64,000 bases of DNA from Caballeronia arvi (GTDB lineage: Bacteria > Pseudomonadota > Gammaproteobacteria > Burkholderiales > Burkholderiaceae), in assembly GCF_001544695.2 (NCBI RefSeq), contig NZ_FCOM02000011.1, forward strand, positions 124,001 through 188,000. Reading direction: 5' to 3'. Position numbers and translations under genes: made by a program. Below the pieces are notes generated by a model. The model was not told where the DNA came from, searched no databases, and saw only the letters and a program-made list of their open reading frames with translations. Positions 33,531 to 43,595 of the stretch are shown piece after piece (positions within the stretch are counted from its first letter, which is position 1; each line of letters opens with the position of its first letter).

Positions 33531-34694
33531 ATGAATTCCCCGAAGGTAGTAGTCGAAGGACTGTGCAAAGTATTCGGCAACAGTCCCAAACAGGCACTCG
33601 ACATGCTGGCCGGCGGCGCGACGAAGGAAGAAGTCTTCAAGCGCACCGGACAGATCGTCGGCGTCCATAACGTCTCCTTCGATGTCAAGGAAGGCGAGAT
33701 TTTCGTGCTCATGGGCCTGTCCGGCTCGGGCAAATCCACGCTGATCCGGCTCATCAACCGGCTGGTCGAGCCGACCGCCGGCAAAGTGCTGATCGATGGC
33801 CGCGACGTCGCCGCCGTGAAGCGCTCCGAGCTCACGGCGCTGCGCCGCAAGGACATGAGCATGGTGTTTCAGTCCTTCGCGCTGATGCCGCAACGCACGG
33901 TTCTTTCCAACGCCGCATTCGGCCTCGAGGTCGCGGGCGTCGGCAAGAAGGAGCGCGAAGCGCGCGCGATGACCGTGCTCGAACAGGTCGGTCTCGCGCC
34001 TTTCTCGCAGAAGTTGCCGGCGCAGCTATCGGGCGGCATGCAGCAGCGTGTGGGTCTCGCCCGCGCCCTCGCGGTCAATCCTTCGCTGATGATCATGGAC
34101 GAAGCGTTCTCAGCGCTCGATCCGCTCAAACGCAAGGAAATGCAGAACGTGCTGCTCGATCTGCAACGCGAGCAGCGCCGCACGATTCTCTTCGTGTCGC
34201 ACGATCTCGAAGAAGCGATGCGTATCGGCACGCGCATCGCGATCATGGAAGGCGGGCGGGTGGTGCAGATCGGCACGCCGCAGGAAATCATCACGAATCC
34301 CGCCGATGACTACGTTGAGGCCTTCTTCGAAGGCATCGACACGAGCCGCTATCTCACCGCCGGCGACCTGATGCAGACCGACGAAGTGCCGCTCATCAGG
34401 CACAACATCCAGATCGACGCGTCGAGCGTCGCGCAGACGCTGAACGGCAGCGCCGACTATGCGTTCGTGCTCGATGCGCAACGGCGCATCCGCGGCTTCG
34501 TCGGGCGCGAGAACGCCAGTGTGCAGCATATCGATTGCATCGAGCGGCACATGGCGCTGGACGACGTCGTGAACCGTGTGGTCGCGAGCCCTGCGCCGCT
34601 GCCCGTCGTCGAGGCGGACGGCTCGTACTGCGGGTCGATCAACAAGACCAATGTCCTGAAGGTCCTTACGCACCATCGAGGTTCCCATGTCTGA
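33531..34694 (+). CDS. choV: Choline/betaine ABC transporter ATP-binding protein
   Basis: A 387-residue ProV/OpuA-type (QAT family) ATPase. Walker A LMGLSGSGKST is near residue 58, the signature LSGGMQQRVGLARALA follows, and Walker B is LMIMDEAFSALDPL. The C-terminal ~110 residues resemble the CBS-pair region used for ionic regulation. The start at 33531 has AGGAGA upstream and begins MNSPKVVVEGLCKVFGNSPK. The permease gene overlaps its end by 8 bp. The dedicated binding protein (choX) lies three genes downstream, after the regulator. Confidence 0.92.
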   Translation: MNSPKVVVEGLCKVFGNSPKQALDMLAGGATKEEVFKRTGQIVGVHNVSFDVKEGEIFVLMGLSGSGKSTLIRLINRLVEPTAGKVLIDGRDVAAVKRSELTALRRKDMSMVFQSFALMPQRTVLSNAAFGLEVAGVGKKEREARAMTVLEQVGLAPFSQKLPAQLSGGMQQRVGLARALAVNPSLMIMDEAFSALDPLKRKEMQNVLLDLQREQRRTILFVSHDLEEAMRIGTRIAIMEGGRVVQIGTPQEIITNPADDYVEAFFEGIDTSRYLTAGDLMQTDEVPLIRHNIQIDASSVAQTLNGSADYAFVLDAQRRIRGFVGRENASVQHIDCIERHMALDDVVNRVVASPAPLPVVEADGSYCGSINKTNVLKVLTHHRGSHV

Positions 34695-35589
34695 AATCAT
34701 TCCGCTTGGCAGTTGGGTGGACCACGGCGTCCACTATCTCCTCGATCACGACGCGAAGACGTTCGATTCCATCGGCAAGGTCATCGAGACTTTCGCCGCG
34801 GCGATCGAGCACGCGCTGCAGTCCGTTCCGATGTGGGCGCTGATCGCGATTTTCGTGGGCATCGGCCTGTGGCGGGTCGGCTGGCGATTCGCGGCGTTCG
34901 TGCTCGCTTCGTTATTGCTGATCTATGCGACCAACTTCTGGGATCAGATGGTCATCACGCTGGGCCTCACGCTGTCGTCGACATTGATCAGCCTGCTGCT
35001 CGGCATCCCGCTTGGGATCTGGGTCTCGAAGAGCAAGTATGTCGAAATGGCCGTGCGCCCCGTGCTCGACCTGATGCAGACCATGCCCGCGTTCGTCTAC
35101 CTGATTCCCGCCGCGATGCTGTTTGGCCTGGGCCGCGTGCCGGGCATTCTGGCGACCGTCATTTTCGCGATGCCGCCTGCCGTGCGTCTCACCGCGCTCG
35201 GCATCAAGCAGGTGAATCGCGAGATCGTGGAAGCGGGGCAGGCGTTCGGCTGCACGTCGTTCCAGTTGCTCTACAAGGTGCAGATTCCGAACGCGCTGCC
35301 TTCGATCATGACCGGCGTGAACCAGACGATCATGATGGCGCTGTCGATGGTCATCATCGCGTCGATGGTCGGCGCGGGCGGTCTCGGCAACGACGTGCTC
35401 GCATCGATTCAGCGTCTGGATATCGGCCTCGGCTTCGAGAGCGGCTTGTCGGTGGTGTTGCTGGCGATCATTCTCGACCGCATCACCGAGAGCTTCGGAC
35501 GGTCGCCCGGCATGGCGCGCGCCCCGCTGTTCTCGGGTCTCAAGAGCGTGATGAAAGTGCGCCGCACGCCGGCGACGCAACAAAGCTAA
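34687..35589 (+). CDS. choW: Choline/betaine ABC transporter permease
   Basis: A 300-residue ProW-type permease with about six membrane helices. The EAA-like coupling loop is IKQVNREIVEAGQAFGCTSF, and MALSMVIIASMVGAGGLGND is the conserved late segment. It forms the channel for a quaternary ammonium compound with the ATPase upstream. The regulator gene starts 12 bp after its stop. Confidence 0.93.
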   Translation: MSEIIPLGSWVDHGVHYLLDHDAKTFDSIGKVIETFAAAIEHALQSVPMWALIAIFVGIGLWRVGWRFAAFVLASLLLIYATNFWDQMVITLGLTLSSTLISLLLGIPLGIWVSKSKYVEMAVRPVLDLMQTMPAFVYLIPAAMLFGLGRVPGILATVIFAMPPAVRLTALGIKQVNREIVEAGQAFGCTSFQLLYKVQIPNALPSIMTGVNQTIMMALSMVIIASMVGAGGLGNDVLASIQRLDIGLGFESGLSVVLLAIILDRITESFGRSPGMARAPLFSGLKSVMKVRRTPATQQS

Positions 35590-35601
35590 CGAGGCTCCTG
35601 C

Positions 35602-36594
35602 ATGAAGCGCGACGTGATCGTCCCAGCGGTTACCGATTCACCGTTGTCCAATCTCGCGCACTTCGGCTTTCTCACGCTGCCGAACTTCTCGATGATCGCG
35701 TTCACGAGCGCGGTCGAGGTGCTGCGCATGGCCAATTACATCGGCCGCGCGCAGCACTATCGATGGTCGATCATCACGCCGGACGGCGAGCCGGCGCGCG
35801 CGAGCAACGGCATCACCGTGAAGCCGACGGTGACGCTCGATGAAGCCGGCATGCCCGATGTTCTGATCGTGTGCGCGGGATGGCATGTCGCTGAATACGT
35901 GGATGATAAGGTCATCGAACTATTACAGCGCGGGCATGCAGCGGGCATTCCGCTCGGCGGCATCTGCACCGGTCCTTATGCGCTGCTCGCGGCGAAGCTG
36001 CTCGATGGCTATCGTTGCACGCTGCACTGGGAAGACATGTCGCCGGTCAACAAGCGCTTTCCGCATGTACGCTTCGCGGATGAGCTCTTCGTGATCGATC
36101 GCGACCGCATGACCTGCACGGGCGGCACGGCGCCGCTCGACCTGATGCTCAATCTCGTCGGTTTGCGGCTCGGGCAGGCGCATGCGGCGCAGGTGTCGGA
36201 GCAGTTTATCGTCGAACGTATTCGCGGGTCGACGGATTACCAGCACATTCCCGTCGATGCGCGCGTCGGTTTCTCTCGCGCGGAGCTCGTCGAAGTCGTG
36301 CGGCTGATGGAGGCGAATATCGAGGAGCCTTTATCGCTCGAAGAACTTGCGCGGCTCGTGCATCTGTCGCAACGGCATTTGCAGCGCATGTTCAAGATGT
36401 TCCTCAACGTTTCGCCGACGCACTACTACCTGACGCTGCGGCTGCGTCGCGCGCGTGAATTGTTGCGCAACACGGATGCGTCGATTGCGCGTGTGACGAG
36501 CATCTGCGGATTCCATTCGCCTTGTCATTTCAGCAAAGCGTATCGCGCGCAGTTCGGACATGCGCCGAGCGTCGAGCGGCGATTATCGGCCTGA
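35602..36594 (+). CDS. GlxA-family (GATase1-AraC) transcriptional regulator
   Basis: A 330-residue regulator. Residues about 18-190 form a DJ-1/PfpI-like class I amidotransferase domain (FGFLTLPNFSMIAFTSAVEV), with GGICTGPYALLAAKLLDG at the nucleophile-elbow position. Residues about 220-320 form the AraC double HTH (LSLEELARLVHLSQRHLQRM, then VTSICGFHSPCHFSKAYRAQ). It closely resembles the regulator at 58333, and both look like GbdR/CdhR/ArgR-type sensors of amines such as betaine, carnitine or arginine. It lies between choW and choX, so it should control this transporter. Confidence 0.9.
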   Translation: MKRDVIVPAVTDSPLSNLAHFGFLTLPNFSMIAFTSAVEVLRMANYIGRAQHYRWSIITPDGEPARASNGITVKPTVTLDEAGMPDVLIVCAGWHVAEYVDDKVIELLQRGHAAGIPLGGICTGPYALLAAKLLDGYRCTLHWEDMSPVNKRFPHVRFADELFVIDRDRMTCTGGTAPLDLMLNLVGLRLGQAHAAQVSEQFIVERIRGSTDYQHIPVDARVGFSRAELVEVVRLMEANIEEPLSLEELARLVHLSQRHLQRMFKMFLNVSPTHYYLTLRLRRARELLRNTDASIARVTSICGFHSPCHFSKAYRAQFGHAPSVERRLSA

Positions 36595-36693
36595 CGTTTT
36601 TCTGCTTGCTTTCTTCGGCCGCGCGGGCTGCTTCGAGCCTCGCGCGCGGGCCCTGTCGTGCTTATGTGCTTATAAAAAACCTGGGAGAGAGAT

Positions 36694-37638
36694 ATGAAAC
36701 GCTTGTGGATCGCATCGATAGCGTCGATGGCGGCGGCAATGTTATCGGGCGCGTATGGCGCCGAGCCTGCCGCATGCAAGAACGTGCGCTTCGCCGATGT
36801 CGGCTGGACGGATATCGCCGCGACCACCGGACTTGCATCGACCATTCTTCAGGGCCTGGGTTATAACCCGACGAAGACGATCGCTTCGGTGCCGATTACG
36901 TTCGCGGGCGTGAAGAGCAAGCAGATCGACGTGTTCCTCGGCTACTGGTCGCCGACGATGGACCCGATGATCGATTCGTTCAGGAAAGCGAATCAAGTGA
37001 AGGTGCTGGCGACGCCGAACCTGACCGGCGCGAAGTACACGCTCGCGGTGCCGGATTATGCGTACCAGGCGGGCATCAAGACCTTCAACGACATTGCGAA
37101 GAACTACGACAAGCTCGATGGCAAGATCTACGGCATCGAGCCGGGCAACGATGGCAATGCGCTCATCAAGAAGATGATCGACAGCAACATGTACGGGCTC
37201 GGCAAGTTCAAGCTGGTGGAGTCGAGCGAGGCGGGCATGCTGGTCGAAGTGAATCGCGCGATTCGCGATAAGAAGCCCATTGTGTTTCTGGGCTGGGAAC
37301 CGCATCCGATGAACGTGCAGATGAAGATCGATTATCTCGCGGGCGGCGATGATGTATTCGGGCCGAACTATGGCGAAGCGAAGGTGCTGACGGTGACGCC
37401 GACCGATTACGACACGCGGTGCCCGAACGTCGCGAAGCTCGTGGCGAATCTTCAGTTCACGACGGATATCGAGAACCACGTGATGGTGCCGATCATGAAC
37501 AAGACGGATGCGAACAAGGCGGCGCGCGAGTGGCTGAAGGCGAATCCGGCGGTGCTGGATAAGTGGCTGGCGGGGGTGAAGACTTTCGATGGGAAGGAAG
37601 GGTTGCCGGCGGTGAAGGCGTATGTGGCGGGGAATTAG
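36694..37638 (+). CDS. choX: Choline ABC transporter substrate-binding protein
   Basis: A 314-residue OpuAC-type receptor. The N-terminal 22 residues form a signal peptide ending YGA before EPAAC. Regions such as GWTDIAATTGLAS, DVFLGYWSPTMDP, YTLAVPDYAYQAG and FLGWEPHPMNVQMKIDYLAG match ChoX choline receptors; the aromatic residues in these stretches form the cation-binding box. It delivers choline (or acetylcholine/betaine) to ChoVW encoded just upstream and supplies the bet/dgc/sox genes of this window. Binding preference for choline over betaine is inferred from likeness. Confidence 0.9.
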   Translation: MKRLWIASIASMAAAMLSGAYGAEPAACKNVRFADVGWTDIAATTGLASTILQGLGYNPTKTIASVPITFAGVKSKQIDVFLGYWSPTMDPMIDSFRKANQVKVLATPNLTGAKYTLAVPDYAYQAGIKTFNDIAKNYDKLDGKIYGIEPGNDGNALIKKMIDSNMYGLGKFKLVESSEAGMLVEVNRAIRDKKPIVFLGWEPHPMNVQMKIDYLAGGDDVFGPNYGEAKVLTVTPTDYDTRCPNVAKLVANLQFTTDIENHVMVPIMNKTDANKAAREWLKANPAVLDKWLAGVKTFDGKEGLPAVKAYVAGN

Positions 37639-37722
37639 GAAGAGATAGTCCGCAATTGCAAGCAGACGGAACTTTAGTCGGCGGCGCCCAATGAATCGAA
37701 TGCCGAGCAGAGGAGCCTTGAA

Positions 37723-37750
37723 GTGACGCGCGAACGAGTTCGCACGTCAC
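37723..37750. terminator. Hairpin between convergent choX and Kelch genes
   Basis: GTGACGCGCGAA and TTCGCACGTCAC pair over 12 bp with one mismatch around a CGAG loop, between convergent genes. Confidence 0.55.
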
Positions 37751-37759
37751 CTCGTTCTC

Positions 37760-39178
37760 TTACTCGAACCAGCGCTCACTCGTAGGGGTGTTGGCTCCGC
37801 CGAAGACCATCACCCCTCCGTCATCCAGTACCGTGGAGCCGTGGAATATGCGGCCATTATTCATGTCTTTAGCGAGCGACCATTTGCCCGTGGCGGGGTC
37901 GTAGATCTCCGCAGACGAGAGTGGGGAGACTCCGGAACCGCCGCTGATCAATACCTTGCCACTTGCGAGCAGCACAGCGGAAGCACCGACCCGCGCGACA
38001 TTCATTTGGCCCGCGCTACTCCATTTACCGGAAGAAGGATCATAGATTTCCGCACTGGCTATCGCAGCAGCGTCCCAGCCGCCTGCCACGAGGACGCGAC
38101 CGTCGCGTAACGCCACCGCGGCAAATTGATCTCGCGCCGTGTTCATCGTTCCGGTAGGCGTCCACGTTCCGATTGCAGGATCGAAGACTTCCGTCGAGGC
38201 CGAGACACTGAAGTTCGAGTCTCCCCCAGCGACAAGCACCTTTCCGTTCGGTAGGCGTATGAGCGTCGGTCGTTCACGAGGCGTGTTCATTTGGCCTGCA
38301 TCGACCCACCTGCCGCTCGACGGATCGAATATCTCCGATGAAGCAATCGAACCGAATGTGGAGCCGCCGGTAACCAGTACCTTGCCGTCGGCGAGCAAGA
38401 CCATAGCCGGACTCACGCGCGCTTGACTCATGTTCCCTGTCAGGCTCCAGCGGCTTGTCTTCGGATCGTAGATTTCGGCTGACGAGAGGAAATTGGTTTG
38501 AGAGCGACCTCCAGCCGCCACCACTCTTCCGTCGGCAAGAACAGTCACGGCTAGTTTGGAGCGTGGCGTGTTCATCGTGCCGGTGTAAATCCATTTCCCG
38601 GTCGGCGAGTCGAAGACCTCGGCGCTCGGAAGCGCATTACCGCCGGTGTCCGTGCCGCCAGCCACCACGATCTGGCCGCCGGGGAGGACTGCAACGCCAG
38701 GAGCGCTGCGTTGTATGTTCATAGCACTCGCACCAAACCATTCCCCTGCGAGAACCACCGATATTGCGATGCCGGTCACCGTCTTCCCTGCACCGTTCTC
38801 ACCGGTGATCGTGTAATAGCTTCGCTCCTGCTTGAGTGTAGGTGTCCCGCTAATCACGCCGGTCTCGGAATTCAGAGTCAAACCGTCGGGCAACGCTGGC
38901 GATACCGAATAGTGGGTAATGGCGCCACCTTGCGAGTCGGGCGTAGTTGGCGAGATTGCTCTTCCCACTGCGAAGGTCGAAATATTAGTCGAATAGCGAA
39001 GATTCGCCGGGGGCGTTTCGACCTTGGGCGCGGGAGAATCAATCTGTGGTTCGCTGGCCGCAGAGGGACGGCCTTCGGTTGCTGTTCGGCCGGAGTCTCC
39101 ATCTCCTCCTCCGCCACATCCAGCCAGCCAAGCAGAGGCCAATGCGCTTACAAGAATTGCTTTTGTGATTTTTCTCAT
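37760..39178 (-). CDS. Kelch-repeat lipoprotein
   Basis: A 472-residue predicted lipoprotein. The signal peptide ends in the lipobox LAGC (MRKITKAILV...AWLAGCGGGG). A putative Ig/cadherin-like (He_PIG) domain follows (about 70-130, LPDGLTLNSETGVISGTPT). Then come about six Kelch/galactose-oxidase-like repeats (about 145-470), each with GKVLVAGG-type strands, A-S/T-x-E-I/V-F/Y-D-P turns and W residues (TGKWIYTGTMNTPR, SGRWVDAGQMNTPR). It probably forms a surface-exposed beta-propeller; the binding target is unknown. The frame is open 18 codons upstream, but 39178 is the start that gives the lipoprotein signal. It converges on choX. Confidence 0.85.
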   Translation of the reverse strand: MRKITKAILVSALASAWLAGCGGGGDGDSGRTATEGRPSAASEPQIDSPAPKVETPPANLRYSTNISTFAVGRAISPTTPDSQGGAITHYSVSPALPDGLTLNSETGVISGTPTLKQERSYYTITGENGAGKTVTGIAISVVLAGEWFGASAMNIQRSAPGVAVLPGGQIVVAGGTDTGGNALPSAEVFDSPTGKWIYTGTMNTPRSKLAVTVLADGRVVAAGGRSQTNFLSSAEIYDPKTSRWSLTGNMSQARVSPAMVLLADGKVLVTGGSTFGSIASSEIFDPSSGRWVDAGQMNTPRERPTLIRLPNGKVLVAGGDSNFSVSASTEVFDPAIGTWTPTGTMNTARDQFAAVALRDGRVLVAGGWDAAAIASAEIYDPSSGKWSSAGQMNVARVGASAVLLASGKVLISGGSGVSPLSSAEIYDPATGKWSLAKDMNNGRIFHGSTVLDDGGVMVFGGANTPTSERWFE

Positions 39179-39415
39179 CGATTTCGAGTGGTTTGGATTA
39201 TCGAGCGAGTGCGCTCGCCGAAAGTTGACCACAAGCTTTCAATGAAATATATTGAGACGCTTTGAATAGACGTAATATTACATAGCTCGATGAACTATCG
39301 AGAGGCGGTCACCGGAAAGTGAGAACGTCCGAGATTATTCAATGGAAACGTGGGGTTGCCGGCGGGGAAGGGTTTATCTGCCGGCAACTGAATGTGTCAT
39401 TGTAAGGCGAATGAC

Positions 39416-40180
39416 TCAACTCCGATAATCCGTCTTCGCACCTTCAATCATCCTCAACGCCGCATCCCACTGCAGCGCCAGGATCCCATCGGCTTCATCG
39501 CGCCGATACTGGGAAGCCGTCAACTCGCAAACCTTCTGCGACGGCAGATTCAATTCCGCATTTCCCGCGAGTGCCCGAATCTGAATCTCGCACGCCCTTT
39601 CAAGAAAATACATTTCCTGAAACGCCTCCGGAATCGACTTACCGCAAGTCAATAATCCGTGATTCTTCAAAATCATCGCGTTATGCGACCCGAGATCATT
39701 CACGAGCCGATCGCGCTCCGCGAGATCCAGAGCAATCCCTTCATAATCGTGATACGCGATATGCCCGTAATACTTCAGCGCATGCTGGCTGATCGGCAAA
39801 AGCCCTTGCTTCTGCGCCGATACCGCCGCGCCCGCCGCCGTATGCGTATGCACGACGCACAGCACATCGGGCCGCGCCATGTGGATCGCCGAGTGAATCG
39901 TGAAGCCCGCCGGATTCACGCGATACCGCTCGGGATCGCCGCTCGCGCCCGCTTCGACGGGACGCCCTTCCTCATCGATGCGCACCAGATCCGATGCGCG
40001 CATCTCGTCGAAGAGCACGCCATAGCGATTGATCAGAAAGTGATGGTCCGCTCCCGGCACGCGCGCGCTGATGTGCGTGAAGATCATGTCGGTCCAGCGG
40101 AAGTGACCGATCACGCGATAAAGCGCCGCCAGATCGCAGCGCACTTTCCATTCTTCCTGCGAATACCCGTGAGTCTCCAT
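39416..40180 (-). CDS. Class II aldolase/adducin-family protein
   Basis: A 254-residue protein of the AraD/FucA/adducin fold. The metal-binding histidines are visible in VLCVVHTHTAAGAAVSAQKQ, and AMILKNHGLLTCGKSIPEAF is the conserved late block. Members are aldolases, epimerases or decarboxylases of small sugar phosphates and related acids; the substrate is unknown here. GGAGG precedes the start. It lies downstream of and co-directional with the GlxA regulator at 40232-41323. Confidence 0.87.
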   Translation of the reverse strand: METHGYSQEEWKVRCDLAALYRVIGHFRWTDMIFTHISARVPGADHHFLINRYGVLFDEMRASDLVRIDEEGRPVEAGASGDPERYRVNPAGFTIHSAIHMARPDVLCVVHTHTAAGAAVSAQKQGLLPISQHALKYYGHIAYHDYEGIALDLAERDRLVNDLGSHNAMILKNHGLLTCGKSIPEAFQEMYFLERACEIQIRALAGNAELNLPSQKVCELTASQYRRDEADGILALQWDAALRMIEGAKTDYRS

Positions 40181-40231
40181 GCCGTTCCTCCCTGGTTTGA
40201 CGAGCCGCGGAAAGCGTGAAGCGGATAAAGC

Positions 40232-41323
40232 CTAGATTGCCTGAGCGCGGCCCGGAAAAACTTCGTCGTAGTCCATTGCCTGAGTGGCTTCCTGCGCGTC
40301 CTGTGCGCCGCCGCCCTGCTCGCGATACATCATCGGCGGCACACCGAATTGCTTGCGGAACTCGCGGCCGAGATGCGATGCATCCGAAAAGCCGCAGCTC
40401 GACGCGATATCCGCGACGGTCTTGTCCGAACTCGTCAGAAGCCACGCGGCGGTACGCAGCCGCACCTGCTTCGCATACGCCTGCGGTGCCTTGCCCGTCT
40501 CCGCCTTGAAAAGCCGTTCGAGCTGCCGCGTCGACAGATCGAGCTTGTAGGCGAGTTCATCGAGCGAGAGCGAACGGCCGACGTGCTGCTCCATCAGCAG
40601 GATCGCACGTTTCACCTTCGGATGCGTCGCAGGGGCGAGACCCGGCGGATGCGGCTGCGGCGCGTTGCCCTTCTGCATGTCGTCGACGAGCAAGATGCGC
40701 AGCGCCTTTTGCACCGTGGCGGTTTCGAAGTGACGAAGCAGAATCGCGGCGGCGACATCGATCGATGCGCGCCCGCCCGAACATGTGATGCGCCGTCTGT
40801 CGATCACGAAGAGACGGTCCGCGACGAGCGCCTGTTCATCGGCATGCGGAAAACGCTCGACGAAATCCCAGTAGTGAAACCAGCTCACGCAGATGCGATG
40901 ACCTTCGAGCACGCCCGCGCGCATCAGCGAGAACACGCCCGTGCACATGCCGACGAGCGTCGCGTTCGTCGCGGCGGCGCGCCGGATGAACTGTAGCGTC
41001 GCCTCGCTCGTGGCGGGTCCGGAATGCAGCAGGCCGCCGACCACGACGACATAGTCGAACGGCTCGGCCTGATCGTAGGTTTCCCACGGCGTGATCTGGA
41101 TGCCGCAACTCGCGCGCACCGGCGCGAGCGTCTCGCCGATCACGCTCCACGAGCAGCGCACCGGGCGGCTGAAATCGCCTTCGTCGGCGGACAGACGCAA
41201 CAGATCGACGAAACCGGAGAACGCGGTCAGCGTGAAGTTCGGCAGCAGGATGATGCCGAAGCGGATGCGCGATTTCGATTGACCGTCGATAGACGACGGC
41301 GGAAGGGATTCTGCGGGGCTCAT
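40232..41323 (-). CDS. GlxA-family (GATase1-AraC) transcriptional regulator
   Basis: A ~363-residue regulator with an N-terminal DJ-1/PfpI-like domain (FGIILLPNFTLTAFSGFVDL, nucleophile region VGMCTGVFSLMRAGVLEG) and a C-terminal AraC double HTH (LSLDELAYKLDLSTRQLERL, then IASSCGFSDASHLGREFRKQ). It is more distant from the other two GlxA proteins. A GTG start at 41365 would extend it by 14 residues; neither start has a strong ribosome site. It probably regulates the adjacent class II aldolase gene. The effector is likely an amine or amino-acid derivative, inferred from the family only. Confidence 0.87.
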   Translation of the reverse strand: MSPAESLPPSSIDGQSKSRIRFGIILLPNFTLTAFSGFVDLLRLSADEGDFSRPVRCSWSVIGETLAPVRASCGIQITPWETYDQAEPFDYVVVVGGLLHSGPATSEATLQFIRRAAATNATLVGMCTGVFSLMRAGVLEGHRICVSWFHYWDFVERFPHADEQALVADRLFVIDRRRITCSGGRASIDVAAAILLRHFETATVQKALRILLVDDMQKGNAPQPHPPGLAPATHPKVKRAILLMEQHVGRSLSLDELAYKLDLSTRQLERLFKAETGKAPQAYAKQVRLRTAAWLLTSSDKTVADIASSCGFSDASHLGREFRKQFGVPPMMYREQGGGAQDAQEATQAMDYDEVFPGRAQAI

Positions 41324-41400
41324 GCGGGCGACATGCGGCTGGACGTTATCCAGCGAGCATAACACTCGGCCGCGCGCGACGGGCGCGTGTCAGAAACGAA

Positions 41401-41428
41401 GCGGCCGGCGTCGCGTGACGCCGGCCGC
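41401..41428 (-). terminator. Strong hairpin downstream of the 104-aa membrane protein gene
   Basis: GCGGCCGGCGTC and GACGCCGGCCGC form a perfect 12-bp stem with a GCGT loop. On the minus strand a T-rich TTCGTTTCT follows. It separates two leftward genes. Confidence 0.6.
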
Positions 41429-41460
41429 GTGAATCGAAACGGAGAACGACAGGAGACGGT

Positions 41461-41775
41461 TCAGCCGCCGAGCACGGCGAAACCCCATGCGAAGACGCCG
41501 CCGATCAGCGCGCCCGTCGCGCGGCCGAGCACGCTCGCGATCGTGTAATCGCCCCAGCGCTGTTCGATTTCGGCCTTCAACACGCCGAAGTAGCGCAGCA
41601 CCGGATCGATCGAGCAGAGGAACATGAGCGCGGCCCAGACGGGCGCCTGACGCGTGAGCACGTGTTCGGGCGAGAGCAGGCCGATTGTCTGAAGCGCGCC
41701 GACGACACCCGCGCCGATGAGGAAGGAGAGAACCCAGGACTTGAAGAACTGATCGGGTAGTGCGTGAGTTTCCAT
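41461..41775 (-). CDS. Small membrane protein, 104 aa
   Basis: Unrecognised protein with two or three hydrophobic segments (about 12-32 WVLSFLIGAGVVGALQTIGL, 45-65, and 80-102 GRATGALIGGVFAWGFAVLG). It is probably an inner-membrane protein. No strong ribosome site is seen before the ATG. It is transcribed divergently from sdaA and followed by a strong hairpin. Confidence 0.6.
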   Translation of the reverse strand: METHALPDQFFKSWVLSFLIGAGVVGALQTIGLLSPEHVLTRQAPVWAALMFLCSIDPVLRYFGVLKAEIEQRWGDYTIASVLGRATGALIGGVFAWGFAVLGG

Positions 41776-42157
41776 CGATGCAAACCGGAAGAAGCGAGGA
41801 AAGAAAGCGTGAGCAAGGGCCCAGCCGAGAACCTAGGGAATATACCGAGACGGGCTCTTCCGACGCTTCGGATCAGTCTCAAAAATATGGAAAGTGCAAC
41901 GAAGATGCGCAAAAAAGCACCAGATGCGAAATGGTCTGTTACGCGCGGCGTGATGAAGAAAGCGCCCCTCGAAGCGGCTGCGGCGCTGCGGGAAACCCTG
42001 ACGAAAAGCCGGCGATTCACGCGCTGACGCCGCTATCCCATTTCGACGGCGTTTTTGTTCTATCGGGTCTTTTTAGGGTTTGGTGCAATAAGCGCCATAG
42101 AGAAACCCGCCAAACCACGGCAGCGCAGCGCGCCACGCCAAACCCAGGGACACGCCA

Positions 42158-43552
42158 ATGAACGTCAGCGTCTTCGATCTGTTCAAGATCGGCATCGGAC
42201 CGTCGAGCTCGCATACCGTCGGGCCGATGATCGCGGCATGCCGGTTCGCGTCGCATATCGAGGATGCCAATTTGCTCGGCTTCGTCACCCGCGTGCGTGC
42301 TGAATTGTTCGGCTCGCTCGGTGCGACCGGCAAGGGCCACGGCACCGACAAGGCCGTGCTGCTCGGTCTCGAAGGCAATCTGCCCGACCTCATCGATCCG
42401 GACCTCATCGCGCCGCGTCTGAAGGAAATCCGCGACAGCAAGCGCCTCAATCTGCTCGGCAAGCACGAAGTGGTGTTCGAAGAGCGCGAGCACATCGGTT
42501 TCTATCGCAAGCTGATGCCGGGCGCGCCCGGATCGAGCATCGTGCACCCGAACGGCATGCGCTTTCAGGCGTTCGACGAGAACGGCCAGCTGCTCGTCGA
42601 GAAAGAGTATTACTCGATCGGCGGCGGCTTCGTCGTGAATCGCGAAGGCGATCGCGTCAACGGTTTGCGCGCGGGCGGCACGGTGCCGCATCCGTTTCGC
42701 ACCGGCGACGACCTGATGCGCATCTGCAAGGAGACAGGTCTGTCTATCGCCGAAGTGACGATGCAGAACGAATGCGCGAGTCGCACCGAGCAAGAGGTGC
42801 GCGAGGGCATGCTCGCCGTGTGGCGCGTGATGGCCGCGTGCGTCGAGCGCGGCTGCAAGGAGCGCGGCGAGCTGCCCGGTCCGATGCGCGTGAAGCGCCG
42901 CGCAGCCGACTTGTCCATCCAGTTGCGCACGCGTTCGGAAGAGTCACTGCGCGATCCCCTTTCGATGCTGGACTGGGTCAATCTCTACGCGATGGCCGTG
43001 AACGAAGAGAACGCAGCGGGCGGCCGCGTCGTCACCGCGCCGACGAACGGCGCCGCCGGCGTGATTCCCGCCGTGCTGCATTACTACGTGAAGTTCATGC
43101 ACGGCGCGAACGATGAAGGCATCGTGCGCTTCCTTCTGACCGCGGCCGCCATCGGCATCATCTACAAGGAAACCGCGTCGATCTCCGGCGCCGAAGTCGG
43201 CTGCCAGGGTGAAGTGGGCGTCGCCTGCTCGATGGCCGCCGCCGCGCTCGCCGCCGTGATGGGTGGTACGCCCGAGCAAGTGGAAAACGCTGCGGAAATC
43301 GGCATGGAGCACAACCTCGGCATGACCTGCGATCCGGTCGGCGGGCTCGTGCAGATTCCCTGCATCGAGCGCAATGCGATGGGCTCGATCAAGGCAATCA
43401 ACGCGGCGCGCATGGCGATGAAGGGCGACGGCAAGCATTACGTGTCGCTCGACTCGGTCATCAAGACGATGCGCGAAACCGGCGCCGACATGAAGACGAA
43501 ATACAAGGAGACGTCGCGCGGTGGCCTCGCCGTCAACGTCATCGAATGCTGA
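42158..43552 (+). CDS. sdaA: L-serine ammonia-lyase (iron-sulfur type)
   Basis: A 464-residue single-chain L-serine dehydratase. The N-terminal beta domain starts [19 protein letters not shown], the family signature. The alpha domain supplies the [4Fe-4S] cysteines in [20 protein letters not shown] and [20 protein letters not shown]. It converts L-serine to pyruvate and ammonia. Its place 43 bp before soxB makes sense: sarcosine oxidase gives glycine and a C1 unit, combined to serine by GlyA, then drained to pyruvate here. An AGGGA site precedes the ATG. Confidence 0.95.
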   Translation: MNVSVFDLFKIGIGPSSSHTVGPMIAACRFASHIEDANLLGFVTRVRAELFGSLGATGKGHGTDKAVLLGLEGNLPDLIDPDLIAPRLKEIRDSKRLNLLGKHEVVFEEREHIGFYRKLMPGAPGSSIVHPNGMRFQAFDENGQLLVEKEYYSIGGGFVVNREGDRVNGLRAGGTVPHPFRTGDDLMRICKETGLSIAEVTMQNECASRTEQEVREGMLAVWRVMAACVERGCKERGELPGPMRVKRRAADLSIQLRTRSEESLRDPLSMLDWVNLYAMAVNEENAAGGRVVTAPTNGAAGVIPAVLHYYVKFMHGANDEGIVRFLLTAAAIGIIYKETASISGAEVGCQGEVGVACSMAAAALAAVMGGTPEQVENAAEIGMEHNLGMTCDPVGGLVQIPCIERNAMGSIKAINAARMAMKGDGKHYVSLDSVIKTMRETGADMKTKYKETSRGGLAVNVIEC

Positions 43553-43595
43553 ATCGATTGCAAGCACAAACCCCGCACGAAGGAAGAGATACACC

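Noticed and set aside
41401..41428. Possible operator palindrome
   Set aside because: The long GC stem lies downstream of a gene, fitting a terminator better than a regulator site.
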